NCBI GenBank assembly: GCA_030280995.1
Contig: JASXTE010000005.1
Location: forward strand, 16,718,501-16,782,500
Origin: Hemileia vastatrix
Taxonomy: Eukaryota > Basidiomycota > Pucciniomycetes > Pucciniales > Zaghouaniaceae
Direction: 5' to 3'
Length of the DNA stretch: 64,000 bases
Shown: piece by piece, positions 47,301 to 58,505 of the stretch
How the letters are laid out: every line of letters starts with the position of its first letter
Position numbering within the stretch: the stretch's first letter is position 1
Translations under genes and position numbers: made by a program
The notes under the pieces: model-generated
What the model saw: the letters and a program-made list of their open reading frames with translations, nothing else
Database searches by the model: none
Told to the model about the DNA's origin: nothing

Positions 47301-49637
47301 GCATTAAAGAAATGTAAGTTTGGATTTCAATCCTTGAAAGTACTTGGACATGTTGTATCTGGATTACAAATTTGTGTTGACCAGAATAAGGTGGCAGCAA
47401 TTAAAAACATTGGGATACCTAAAAATGTAAAAGAGGTTCAAAGTTTTTTGGGTATGTGTGGATATTATAGACAATATATTAAAAATTACCAATCCATTGC
47501 AGCCCCTTTAACAACATTAATCAGGAAGAATGAAGCTTTCATTTGGAATAATGAAAGACAACACGCCTTTAATAAATTAAAGGAATGTTTAATGTCAGCT
47601 CCAATATTGGGACTGCCAGATTTCACCCTACCTTTTATCTTGTACACTGATGCAAGTTTCATAGGTTTGGGTGCTGCTTTACAGCAGAAACAGATAATAA
47701 ATGGAAAATTATCTGAAGTAGTTATCTGTTATATATCCAGAACCTTAAGAAAAACAGAATTAAGGTATGGTGCCACACAGCTAGAATGTTTAGCCGTGGT
47801 GTGGGCTTTGGAGAAACTTCATTACTATCTGGAAGACCAGAAGTTTGAACTTATAACAGATTGCAGTGCAGTAAAATCATTACTAAACATGAAAACACCT
47901 AATAGGCACATGTTTAGATGGCAACTAGCTGTACAAGAGTACAGAGGAAGAATGACAATCACTCACAGAGCAGGAAAATTGCATTCAAATGTGGATTTAT
48001 TATCCAGAAGTCCTTTGCCAAATGATGCTGACAACCCAGCTTATGTACCTGAAAATGAGGTTATACATATATTTGGGATTTATATAGTGGATTTAGAAGA
48101 AGAGGTTATGCAAACTATATTGGAAAATTATTCATCTGATAAAGATTTGTCTAAACTATCTACCATTCTTAATGATCCAACAAATGCCTCCATGAGTGCA
48201 TTAATTAAAACCTTGCCTCCAAAGTATAAAAATGTATTGGAAAAAGGTAAACTATCAATTGAAGATGGATATATATATTACAGGAAAAAGTTAAGCAATG
48301 TAATAGTAATACCACCTTCTATGAAAGAGTTAATGTTGAGTACTTGTCATGATGACATCTTAGCTGGTCATTTTGACTTTAACAAAACATTAACCAGAGT
48401 TAAAAATACAGCCTGGTGGATAAACATGAAAGAGGATGTACAGAAATACATTGAAACATGTGACTCTTGTCAGAAATCTAAGAGATTAACTGGGAAGAGA
48501 GCTGGGTTGTTACAACAAATAGAGCAGCCAAAAGCTCCATGGTAAATTATAAACATGTATTTTGTAACTGGCTTGCCATTAGCAGGAAAAGAAAGTTTCA
48601 ATTCTTGCTGGGTAATAGTGGATAGATTAACAAAAATGTGTAAGTTTATCCCTACCCATAAAGAGGTATCTGCAAAAGACTTGGCATTACTATGGTGGAC
48701 TCAGATGATGAATACTGCTGGGTTCCCCAAAGCCATAATCTCTGACAGAGATCCTAAATTTACTTCAGAGTTCTGGACATCTTTGATGGAAGTATCAGGT
48801 TGTCAATTAAAATTGTCTACAGCACACCATCCACAAACTGATGGGCTGGCTGAGAGGATGATACAAACTCTAGAAGACATGATCAGAAGATATTGTGCCT
48901 TTGGATTGGAATAAAAATACAATGAGAAATTCACACATGACTGGGTAACATTAATTCCTGGCCTTGAATTTGCCTATAAGAGCACAACTCATTCTGTAAC
49001 AGAGAGGAAACCATTTGAACTCTGGCTGGGATACGTACCAAATACCCCAGTAAATCATTTAAATAAACTACCAAGGTTGGATATACACCCTGGCACTAAA
49101 TCCTTTATTCATATGCAACACATGTGTAGAAAGCATGCAGAAGAATGCATCCAAAAAGCATTTGAATATGAAAAGAAAAGGTGGGACAAATCTCATAAAG
49201 AATTTGAATTCCAAAAGGGAGATGAAGTCCTAATTTCAACACTACATTTTAACTTACAAGGTAATGTTAAATTAAAGGATCCCTTTGTAGGACCTTTTGT
49301 AGTAAATAAAATGGTTGGGAATAATGCAGTGGAAGTCATATTATATGCTCCATATGATAGGAAACATCCAGTTTTCCCTATCTCATTATTGAAACCTTAC
49401 CATGCAAATGATCCTGACTTATTTCCAAAAAGAAGGGGAAGGCCTAAAAAGCAACCTGAAGAAATTGTGGAAAAAGCAGAGATTGAAAAAATACTCAAGA
49501 AAAGAATCCTTAATAAAGAAAAAGGAACTGAGTATTTACTAAGATTTAAAGGGAAATCAAATGAATTTGATAAATGGATACCTGAAAAAGAAATTTCTAA
49601 TTTATCCACCCTTCTTAAAAAATTTAAACAGAAATAA

Positions 49638-49818
49638 ATTTCTGTTCAACCAGCTGAGGGGTTAAAAAACCAGTACTCATAATATTTTATTATGTTTTAT
49701 TTCTTTAAAGTTGAATCTTTAATGCTACAGATTTATTCTGAATACCTGAAAAATTACAAATTAATAAAATAAAATGTATAAATTATCATTTTTTTATTGT
49801 TTTTTTTGGGTGGGCGAG
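49638..49818 (+). other. B3 3' UTR and polypurine tract
   Basis: 181 bp between the pol stop and the LTR, ending GGGTGGGCGAG. Family A has only 34 bp here. Confidence 0.7.
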
Positions 49819-51318
49819 TGTCAGCCTGTATATCTCCAGGACTGAGTAAAAAGTAATTATAAGTTATGTTAAACACATGAACTATACATGGGAATAATAA
49901 ATAAGAGTACACAAATAGTATACATAAGTAAAATTATGATAATACACAAAAAATGCCATTATAACACCTTATATACACGCATATATCCACCTTTTATAGG
50001 TCTTATGTACTTAATATTAAGTGGAATATGTTAGGGTAATCTTAAGAACCTTAAGTATAAGGCTACATAATTTTTAAGTACACTTAAAGCTGTTATATTC
50101 ATTGTTTTATGCAAAAAAAAAGAAATGCACTTTATTTCACTTAAAAGTTGACTATATGCGCTATAAAATTGAGAATATCAAAATTGCGCTTTGACAGATC
50201 AATTGGGCTCATTTAGAACTATTGATTTGGCTATTTAAATGCATAAAAATAACACTTTTCAAATTTGGTGTTTTTTATGCCAGAAATGGCTTCTGTGTAC
50301 TGGCCACATACTGCCTGCTTTTTTCCCGTGTGAATAGCTTCATTTTTAGCAAAGTTAGCTTTTTCACACTATAATTACCCCACATTCTACGCCCACTGTG
50401 GGGAAACACACTAAAATAGGCGACAGGCGCTTATTTAGTGTCCTAGCTTAATTAATAATGCATTGACCTTGTTTATATGCACTAATTTCATTAATAACCT
50501 CACTCTTGGCACTTTATTTCATCACCACGCTTAAATTCGCCTAATTTTAGTCAAGGATTTACCCGTGCAAGCGCCTGCCAAGAACTGCATGTAGTTACCC
50601 CACATCTCACGCTCTTTTTTAAGTTTTTGGGTGGTTTCTCAGTCAATTTTGGTTATTTTTGAATGGGAATTTCACATAGTATAATGTCAGGATTAGCCCC
50701 ATTATTTCTACAGTCAATCCCCCTTATTATTAAGCTATTATTAACCTTAAAAAGTCTCCTTTAGTCTTTAATATTATTGTTTTATATGCATATACTCTCT
50801 TTTTGTCTTTTTCTTTAATTTTGATGGATTTCCCTTATTATTACAGGATTTTGGCGGTTGTTACTCTTCTAATTATGTCATGGGTTACTGGGAATGTTGA
50901 TGGGCATGTCTATTAGTTGTTTAGAGACGTCATTAACTGTGTATTTGGTGGTATATCAAGGGAGTCATTGGGGAACTCAGTGTGTATAAAAGGAGGAGGT
51001 TTTTGGGTTGTATTTCTACATTCTTTATCATTTACAATTTACACAATATAACCAAACCAATTACAATACATATAAATTAGTACTTTTATAAGACTTTTGA
51101 ATAGTATCTGAATTATAAAATCTATTTTTCTACCAACTACAAAGATTGTAAGCCATATATAAAATTAGTGAGAATTATATTACTGAGACCTTTAATTTTG
51201 ATTAAATTTTACAACTTAGTGGATTAGTACTACAGTATTCATATAGGACCATTAAAATCTTCTAGACAACTGACTATTCAAGCTAGTTCACGTCCTTGTA
51301 CTTGACCTTAGCCTGACA
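49819..51318 (+). repeat. 3' LTR of B3
   Basis: 1500 bp, about 99% identical to 41680-43179; TATAAAA at 50985-50991. Followed by GTTCC, the right target duplication. Confidence 0.93.
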
Positions 51319-51913
51319 GTTCCTATGTTCCAGGCTTGTTTAGTTATTCACTATTTTTACTTACTGATTTGGGAATTAATGGCGGGAAAATTGAATTCTT
51401 AATTGGGGTTTTTAATTATTTGTTTCATATTTTTCTCTACATTGTTATGTTTCACTTATTCTTTTTAAATTCTTGTTTTATTCTATTATGTTTCTTGTAT
51501 TTACAAATATAGTAGCGCTTCAGAGGGCCCATTGCCTATAAAAAGGCCTTGGTTAATCCCCTGTAGCCTCATCACTTACTATACACTCAACAATTTAAAA
51601 GATAATTTTATTACTTTTATTATTATTTTTATTAGTATTACAATCTAATTAAAAATTCTCAATAACAAATTAAAGGTTGCCTTAAGTCTGATAGGAATTA
51701 TAGTGTTTGCCGCGCAGAACTATTACTTAAATAATATTAATATTAAATAAAACCTCAATTTGTTCATCTCCCAACTCACTCGTTGTTGCTTCATTTTAAA
51801 TAAATTGTTTCTATTATTACTTTTATCTTTCTATTTACCTTTAGTACCTTTTCCTATTTGTTTCTCTTCTTTTTTGCCCCTTTTCTTTCCCTCTTCTAGA
51901 CAACTGACCGACA
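51319..51913 (+). repeat. 3' LTR of element A, second part
   Basis: Resumes GTTCCTATGTTCC and runs to TTCTAGACAACTGACCGACA. TATAAAA lies at 51537-51543. It resembles the 3' third of the LTR at 62500 more closely than the same part of its own 5' LTR. Confidence 0.9.
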
Positions 51914-51960
51914 AAAATGATATTTTTTACAATTACATTTCTTGCATTTATTTTTAATTC

Positions 51961-52034
51961 ATATATTTTTCTTACCTTATGTCCCTCCCTAAAATATCTC
52001 TAACATGCAATGGATATCCCCATCTGGGGTATCT
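51961..52034. repeat. Right arm of the short inverted repeat flanking element A
   Basis: Reverse complement reads GATACCCCAGATGGGGATATCC, then GGGAGGGACATAAGG and AAGAAAAATATATG, matching 32914-32968 apart from an ~18-bp indel. Confidence 0.6.
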
Positions 52035-52232
52035 TACTTGCTGCATAGTTATATTTATTGTTTTTCTTTGAGAATTAGTTATTTATTTACTGAATTCTAA
52101 GTGCATATTTTTTACTGGAAAAACCAGAACTCTTAGTTTAATTGGATGGCCAAATTAGAAAGGAGGGGTGTACAGCCATATTGACATAGGTTGGTGCACC
52201 TATGCAAAAAAATTAAAGTATTTAGACAGAAT
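52035..52232. other. Unassigned ~200-bp spacer
   Basis: Between the inverted-repeat arm and the palindrome-ended element; no gene seen. Confidence 0.5.
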
Positions 52233-53118
52233 TACCATGCAATATAGGGGGAGGACTTGCTAGCAAGTCCGCAACTTGAAGTCAGATGGAAATCAGATGG
52301 AACTCAGACTGAAGTAATACTGAACTTTCACTTGAAGTATCACACAAATAACAATGGATCTATATTGAAAACATAGTGAAAGTGTGAGGATAACTGAATG
52401 GAAGCCAGAAAAAATCATTCCATGAGTCTACTCAATGCAAAGTATTTTTTGAAACAGCTTATTAAAATAATACTTTATTAAATTAATTTGATCAATAAAA
52501 ATTGATTGACAATATTGCAATTCTTAAATACAATAATTTTATTAAAAAATTTCAGATTACATATAAAAAAAATCAGTGACTTTTTCTATTACTTACAACT
52601 GTTTTTACAGAATTGAAAACTATGTTTCAGCTAATATTTTATGGAAGTGAACTCTGTTCTTCGCCCGAAGAACAGAGTTCATCCTCCTATTTTCACACTC
52701 TGTTTGCACCAATCTCCATCCCTTTCAATTCTATCAACACATGCTTGTCTTCCCTTCCCATGCCTTTCGCTATCCTCCCAGCCCCATTGTATGCCATCCT
52801 CTTTTGATCCCCATTTCACCCCTCTCAACCTCTCCCAGACCCTTTTCTTCATTTAAAATGCCTCGGAACCCTTAATCTTCCCTTCCAACTCTTTCCCAAC
52901 CTTTTCGCTACCCCATACACCCTTCCTCACCCCTCTCTCCAGCCTTTCCAGCCCTTGTAGCCCCATTTGTGTTCACATGAGCTTCAAGGTGTGTTCAAAG
53001 TAAATTCAATACTTCTTCATGATGGTTTCATCACTTCCTCAATGTGTGCTCAAAAAGATATGAATTAGGGTTCAAGGTTGCGGACTTGCTAGCAAGTCCG
53101 CCCCCCATATTGCGTGGT
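52233..53118. mobile_element. Palindrome-ended TIR element, non-coding, 886 bp
   Basis: The ends are inverted: ACCAYGCAATAT, a G-run, then the palindrome GGACTTGCTAGCAAGTCC and GCAAC(C)TTGAA. The left palindrome is 52253-52270; the right one is a perfect 22-mer at 53080-53101. A perfect 15-bp stem with a 2-nt loop sits near the middle (52649-52680). The left half is AT-rich and repeated in reverse at 32360-32814, while the right half (52690-52970) is pyrimidine-rich. Open frames in the C/T-rich half (52613-52856) are low complexity. I cannot assign it to a transposon class, and no clear target duplication is visible. Confidence 0.65.
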
Positions 53119-54077
53119 GAATGATTGACATTTGAGAGTGAAAGTGACAAATTTTTAATTAATGAAAGCTAAACATCCTGTCAAATGTCCGTTCATCTGT
53201 CCAAAGGTTTTTTTTTTTCAAAACTGCACCAACCATTTCTGATATGGCTGTACTTCCTAAAACTGAGGAGTTCCAACCCATCTTACCTATATTATGCACA
53301 GTCAAATACATAGTAGGTTGTACCTGAAAGAGGATTTTATAGTATTTATTAAATTTCTATATTTAGTAATGTACATTTTTTTCTGGATAACTGATAGTTT
53401 TTCATCATTTTGCTCAAGATACCCGGAATTTTTGGCATGAAACAGGCTAGCAGGATAAAATAATGAGGGAAAATTCTGGGTAAGTTGATCAGAACTGTGG
53501 AAAGCTGAACTAACTATTTTAAATGTAGCTGAAATACCAAATCTCATTTGACTCATTCACTGAAATTTTTTTAACTTTTTAATTCATTTTCATACAATCT
53601 CATCCAGCTAGGGGTTTGAAGAATAGGAGACAAATTAGCGGATAAAAAATATGTGAGAGACAAAAAAGTTAAGAAAAAAATAAGCAATTAAGGAAGTGAA
53701 TATATTGAAAGGTGACTTTTATTCAAGAATCTATTCTTGAATAGTGGCTAACTGATCAGCAAATGGATATATCTGGTGAGATTTATTGATGTTGTTGAGG
53801 AATAGTAATAAAAAGTGCTGTGTTACAAGGAACAGTAGTGATAAGAAGTTCCATGTCACAAGGTTTAGCAAGAGAAATGGGGTGATGAAAAAATGGCACA
53901 TGGGTTAATAAATTACTGATAGCTATTGGAAAAGTGTGTAATATTGCACATGTTTCTGAAAAATCACTTCAAATTGGTGTTTTAATAATTAGACTAAAAA
54001 TTATTACACTTCTTACATTACATTTGAATCATCCTAAGGTTAACTTGAGATGACTTGTGAGAAAAATAAATTTATAC
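53119..54077. other. Gene-free stretch
   Basis: About 960 bp, AT-rich. An 84-codon minus-strand open frame (53302-53556) has no recognisable domain and a biased composition. TATAC at 54073-54077 is the left target duplication of the next LTR. Confidence 0.55.
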
Positions 54078-55548
54078 TTTCAGTCTTAGTTCAAGTACAG
54101 AGATGTGAATATTTTGATTAGTCAGTTGTCTAGAAGATTTTAATGTTCCAGTATGAATAGTGTTTTCTAAATCCAATTAAGTAATAAAATATAATTCAAT
54201 TTAATGGTCTCAGTAATCTAACCTCACTATTTTTAAATGGTATACAGCTTACAGTTAGTAGAAAAATAGAATTAATTATTTAAAACAATATTCAAAAGAC
54301 TTAAACAGCACTAATGAGTATTTATTTTATTGTTTTGGCTATATATATGTAAGGTGATGTAAAAGAATGTAGAATATAAGCCCAATTTTTTATACCCATT
54401 AATTCCCCAATGTTCCCACTTGATTTACCAATCCTATACATGGCCAATGATTCTCCAAACTAAAAGCTACACCTTCCCATAAACCTAAGGATCAACCAAT
54501 AACAAAAGAAGAATCATATCACACCCCAAAATATATAAATAACAGATGTTAATCCATCAAAATTAGAGTAATAACCAAAATGAGATTATATGGGTGTAAT
54601 TTTTAGAATAAAAGACTAAATAAAATGTCTAATTAAGGGGGATTAACAGTAGAAATGAAGGTCTTAATTATTACAAATTTATACATGAGATCCTGATCTA
54701 AATCTTTTCAATATAGCCTGAGAACCTATTGAGAACCCCAAAATAAGATGTGAAATGTGGGGTAGCTGAATGCAGACTCTTGGCAGGCACTTTCACAGGT
54801 AAATCCTTGACTAAATAGTCAATTTTAAGAATGGTAGTGAATTCTGGGCACCAATTTTGAGGTTATTAATGAAATTAATGCATATAATGAGGTAAATGCA
54901 CTAATAATGAAATTAGGACACTAAATAAGTGCCTCTTGCTTATTTTAGCATGTCTACACATATGGAGCATACAATGTGGGGTAATTATAGTTTGAAATTA
55001 CGAACTTTGTTAATGATGAAGCTATTCATATGGGATAAACACTGGCAGCATAAGGCCAGTACACAGAAGCCATTTCTAGCATAAAAAACAACAATTTTGA
55101 AAAGTAGTGTTATTTTTATGCATTTAAGTAGCCAAATTAATAGTCCTAAATAAGACAAATTGATCTGTCAAAGCACAATTTTAATATTTTAAAATTTATA
55201 GCACATATATTCAACTTTTAAGTGATTTAAAGCACATTTATTCATTGTTTCATTATAATAATGAAAATAACAGCTTTAAATCTAATTAAAAATTATGTAA
55301 CCTTATGTCTAAGGTTCTTAATATTAGCCTAACATATATTATAGCCTAATATTAAGTTCATAAAACCTTTAAAAGGTAGATATATGCAGGTATTTAAAGT
55401 ATTATAATTGCATATATTGTATTAACTGACTTATTTCACTTATGTATACATATAGTATACTTCCACTTATTGTCCCCATGTGTAATACATGTGTCTAGCA
55501 TGTTTTCTATGCATATTTTACTCAGTCCTGGGGATATCCAGGCTGACA
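54078..55548 (-). repeat. Solo B-family LTR, reverse orientation
   Basis: 1471 bp, TTTCAGTCT to GGCTGACA on the plus strand, flanked by TATAC on both sides (54073-54077 and 55549-55553). An older, diverged copy. It sits about 420 bp downstream of the hydrolase stop codon. Confidence 0.9.
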
Positions 55549-55973
55549 TATACCATCTTTACCTTGTCAGCCCAGGGGAAGCTAATTGCGTTCATACATG
55601 TATAGGCTAGCCAGACATGGGCAGAGATCGGAACATATTAATATATTAACGAAAGATGAAAAGTAAAATTTGACGGCAAAATTTTTAAAGTAATCTCCAA
55701 TTGAGAAACCGAGGCTACGTGAAGCTTTAAGTAAATCCACCGCACTAATCTCTTCATTAACCTCCAAGCACATGAAATTTTAATAGAGGTATCTAGAAAA
55801 CATATTATTTTAACCAAACTCCAACTGTAATGGCAATAGTTAGTTTTTCTTCAAAATATTGAGTTCCGACATGAATATTTTTCTATGATATATAATCGCT
55901 TATTTGTGGAGGAAAAAGACTTCTTGTAGCTTGCGTACCATGTAAGGTCATGATTGAAACAAAAGAATTTTAC

Positions 55974-57582
55974 TCAAGGCTCAGTAAAGTACGCGAAAAA
56001 TCTAACAGAAGCGCTTGGAAAATCTGAAAACACCATATTAAGTGAGTTCTTAATCTGAAACAGGCCTTTCCATCAATCCTATTCAAAGAAGAAATTGATT
56101 ACTTACTTACATTTGACTCTCTCATCATATGAAACTCCTGACCATGTTTCAGGACCATTTCCACCCATAAAGCTAAATTTTTTGTTCATGATGCTCTTCA
56201 ATGATTCTAGAATAGTTTGATTATATGCCAAGTCTTCAGGCGTAATAGCGCTATAGCTATCACTATTCATCGGATCTCGATAATCAAGTGAAGGAACATG
56301 ATTTATCCATGCGAACCGCTGCAAGGACTTCTTCAGATCTGAGTTAGAGTTTTGCGCCTGAAATTGAGCACTTCGCTTGCAAAGTATTGGCTCAAGCCAG
56401 TTAACATAGGTTTCAATCACTAGCTCTGTGTGAGTGCTTGCGACTTGCAAGTGACCGCCTGATTGTTATCATTAGTTAAGGGGGCATGAAGCATTTTATA
56501 CATATTTTATATCAATAAGCGTACCCTCAATTGATACAAAGTCCGTCTCAGGCGCAGCTTTATGAAATCCCAACAATCTTAGTTGCGCATTGTTAACATC
56601 AAATACTGTACTTTCAGCTCCCTGTAATCAAACGCCATAAATAAAATGCTTAGCTCAACATATTGAAAGAGAAATTTATCTTGAAGCAAGCCAACATGCA
56701 TTACAAGCATTGGCTTGCGAAGACCTTCTTTAAATTCAAGTGTATCGCGACCCCGCTACAAAGTAAGATATTAGCTTAATGCTTGAGGATGTTGATTTAA
56801 TTACTAAAATCACCAACAGGACCAGTTAAAGACAAAGCGCTTATTGCTGCGTAATCAGATCTTGAGGGAGGATATCGCCGCATCATGATGGAGGCAAATT
56901 CATCAGACTTCAGAACATCGTATGTATTAGGATCCCCATAAAACCACCATTGCAACTCTACGATAGATTCATCATAACATTCTAGATCGTCAGGATTGGT
57001 GAGATGAGAAAAGCATTCCAAGAAACCTGGTGCAGTTTTTTCACTACTGAATATTCATGCAAGGGAACAAGTATACATTAGTATAGTATAACATTTGAAC
57101 GGACACCCCCCCCCAAAAAAAAAAAAAAAATTAAATATTGACTTTTCCTCAAAAGCTAAGCCTGATAAACAATTTGTAAGAATCTTTTCAGGAAATACCG
57201 AAGTCAGTCTCAGTGCCACCTCCCCTGACCATGGATCACAACTAAATGTGTGGACAGGTGGAATTTTCAATTTTTGAAGTGCAATGCCAACATCGGCAGC
57301 AAAAATGAATAGGTCAATGAAAGCCTCGGGCTTTGCTTTTGATCTACCCATTATGCGACAATCAAACGCGATAATATTGAACATGCTTGCAACTTTCCCG
57401 TTTTTTCGGAATATATCTAGATACGTGACATCCTGAAAGATTGGGTGGAACATCAATAACCACGGCCCTTCGGTTGATAACGTGAAATCCTCAAAGTTTG
57501 CACTGTCGGAACGAGGGGATTGAGATCGAAACTGGATTTCATAGAAAAGTGTGACGCCTGGAGACACTTCAATATAAGGCAT
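55974..57582 (-). CDS. Alpha/beta-hydrolase-fold protein, six exons (host gene)
   Basis: The only recognisable host gene. The proposed exons on the minus strand, 57582-57143, 57043-56818, 56755-56660, 56621-56525, 56458-56111 and 56023-55974, join in phase to a 418-residue protein; introns are 38-99 nt. Exon 1 begins MPYIEVSPGVTLFYEI and contains the oxyanion-type strand LLMFHP, then FDCRIMGRS and the nucleophile-elbow region SCDPWSGEVALRL followed by FPEK. At the elbow the usual GxSxG Ser is replaced, apparently by Asp, as in epoxide hydrolases and haloalkane dehalogenases (family knowledge). MLVMHVG in exon 3 and GGHLQVASTHTE at the start of exon 5 fit the acid-turn strand and the catalytic His region. 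No signal peptide is seen. Several donors are weak (GTTGGT, GTTGAG, GTCAAT), so exon edges are inferred. Substrate unknown. Confidence 0.75.
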
Positions 57583-57822
57583 TGTGAGTAAGCCTCCACA
57601 ACCAAAAATTTAAAGAGAGAAGTACGCTCAAGGTGTGAAATAACCAAGAGGGAAGGTAATTATAATGAGGGAATGATGCTGTAGGTACTGGGGGAATCAT
57701 ATTTTGTGTAGCAATACAAAATCCCTGGGGAACCATCTCTCTCAACCTAAAGAGTAGTTACTTCTGGGCGAATTAAATCTTAATACCGTCCGTCATTCAT
57801 ATAGATTTTTAGACGTATTAGG

Positions 57823-57945
57823 TACAGCCATTGCAAAAACGCTTGCGGTTTTTTTCAAATTTCGAAAACACTTTTGAGCCAGTGTGGGGAGGTGAAGTGT
57901 TTTCGGAATTTGCAAAAAACCGCAAGCGTTTTTACAATGGCTGTA
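57823..57945. mobile_element. TA-flanked foldback element, 123 bp
   Basis: Arms of about 51 bp (57823-57873 and 57895-57945) are near-perfect inverted copies beginning TACAGCCATTG and AAAAACGCTTGCGG. The ends TACAGCC...GGCTGTA suggest a TA target, as in Tc1/mariner-type MITEs. It lies 241 bp upstream of the hydrolase start. Confidence 0.8.
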
Positions 57946-58221
57946 ACTCAAAGCCGAAACGAAGCTAAACTAGCTGCCAATTTGACAAAAAATAGACTCG
58001 AGAACAGCTCCCACTTTGAGAATCCATGGCCTCATATTGCTAATACAATTATAGCTTGGAAAAATCCCGTAGTATACTGCTCCATTTTATTGCCAATTGA
58101 TGAATTAATTCATCATCCATGAATTGTCAGGTGAAATCCATGGGAAGGAGAAAACTTTTTTGTAGGTTTTGTGCTACAGCAATGTCAAAATAGCTTGGAG
58201 GTTTTCGCGAAAAAAAAACGC
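57946..58221. other. Unassigned spacer upstream of the hydrolase
   Basis: About 276 bp, less AT-rich than the retrotransposon DNA. A TACAGCAATGTCAAAATAGC segment near 58172 resembles a decayed TIR of the neighbouring elements. No gene supported. Confidence 0.45.
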
Positions 58222-58416
58222 TACAGCCAAGTCACAAAAGTTTGCGGAATTTTGGATGAAAAAATCAAATTTGTTCTCACCAAGAATGAATTGCCCATTC
58301 AAATGGCTCGGAGTTAGGGCGGGGGTACATCTTTTCGAATAGGCAAATCATTTTTTTGTGGGCAAAACTTTAAATTTTTCGTCAAAAATTCCGCAAGCTT
58401 TTGTGACTTGGCTGTA
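58222..58416. mobile_element. TA-flanked MITE, 195 bp, copy 1
   Basis: TIRs TACAGCCAAGTCACAAAAG and GCTTTTGTGACTTGGCTGTA with subterminal inverted TTTGCGGAATTTT / AAAATTCCGCAA. No coding capacity. Same length as copy 2 at 58506. Confidence 0.8.
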
Positions 58417-58505
58417 CTTTTTGCACCCACTTCCTATGGTGTAGCTGAATATGACGCTTGCCAGACATTAGGAAATGATTTTAATGCCTTTTCAAGGGCT
58501 GGAAT

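Larger units (their letters stand above)
43764..49637 (+). pseudogene. B3 gag-pol: one continuous frame with three stops
   Basis: A single 1958-codon frame from the ATG to TAA 49635-49637, broken only by TAG 45135-45137, TAA 48543-48545 and TAA 48912-48914. The left-edge B copy has CAG at the first site, and the C copies have CAG and TAT at the other two, so all three are mutations. Domains: N-terminal low-complexity region overlapping ORF1, coiled coil (about residues 280-400), gag domain (about 45160-45640), knuckle CYKCNEPWVKGHMC (about 45797-45840), protease DTGAAGS (about 46140), RT with YIDD (47203-47214), RNase H with LYTDASFIGLGAAL (about 47641), integrase HHCC, SDRDPKFTSEF and HPQTDGLAERM (about 48350-48870), chromodomain (about 49467-49637). 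The 1076-codon stretch 45315-48545 is open from gag to the integrase zinc domain. Confidence 0.92.
41680..51318 (+). mobile_element. Element B3: nearly intact chromovirus nested in the A 3' LTR
   Basis: 9639 bp: LTR 41680-43179, body 43180-49818, LTR 49819-51318. Both LTRs are exactly 1500 bp and differ at about 15 positions by eye with no indels, so this is the youngest insertion in the window. The target duplication GTTCC lies at 41675-41679 and 51319-51323; the unoccupied target reads CATAGTTCCTATGTTCC in the A LTR at 63041. The body carries primer-binding site, ORF1 and one continuous gag-pol frame with three stops. Confidence 0.96.
33111..51913 (+). mobile_element. Element A: Ty3/Gypsy chromovirus split by nested B3
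   Basis: 5' LTR 33111-34244, internal region 34245-41140, 3' LTR 41141-41679 continuing at 51319-51913 after the B3 insertion. The body has ORF1, gag, protease, reverse transcriptase, RNase H, integrase and chromodomain, with only a few inactivating changes. No 5-bp target duplication is visible (ATTTT on the left, AAAAT on the right). Its two LTRs differ from each other more than the 5' LTR differs from the first ~800 bp of the separate LTR at 62500. Both facts point to recombination between elements and not one simple insertion. Confidence 0.88.

Noticed and set aside
34940..49637. Repeat-induced point mutation (RIP) as the cause of the stops
   Set aside because: Stops arise by mixed changes (for example AAA to TAA, TGT to TGA, TAT to TAA), and the young LTR pair shows mostly transversions, not C-to-T.
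52613..52856. Small Ser/Pro-rich open frames in the palindrome-ended element
   Set aside because: Low-complexity pyrimidine-rich DNA with no start context or domain.
55582..55773. 63-codon minus-strand frame downstream of the hydrolase
   Set aside because: No domain, and the hydrolase model already ends upstream at 55974; composition is not convincing.
57874..58122. 82-codon plus-strand frame near the hydrolase 5' end
   Set aside because: It begins inside the foldback element at 57823-57945 and has no recognisable domain.
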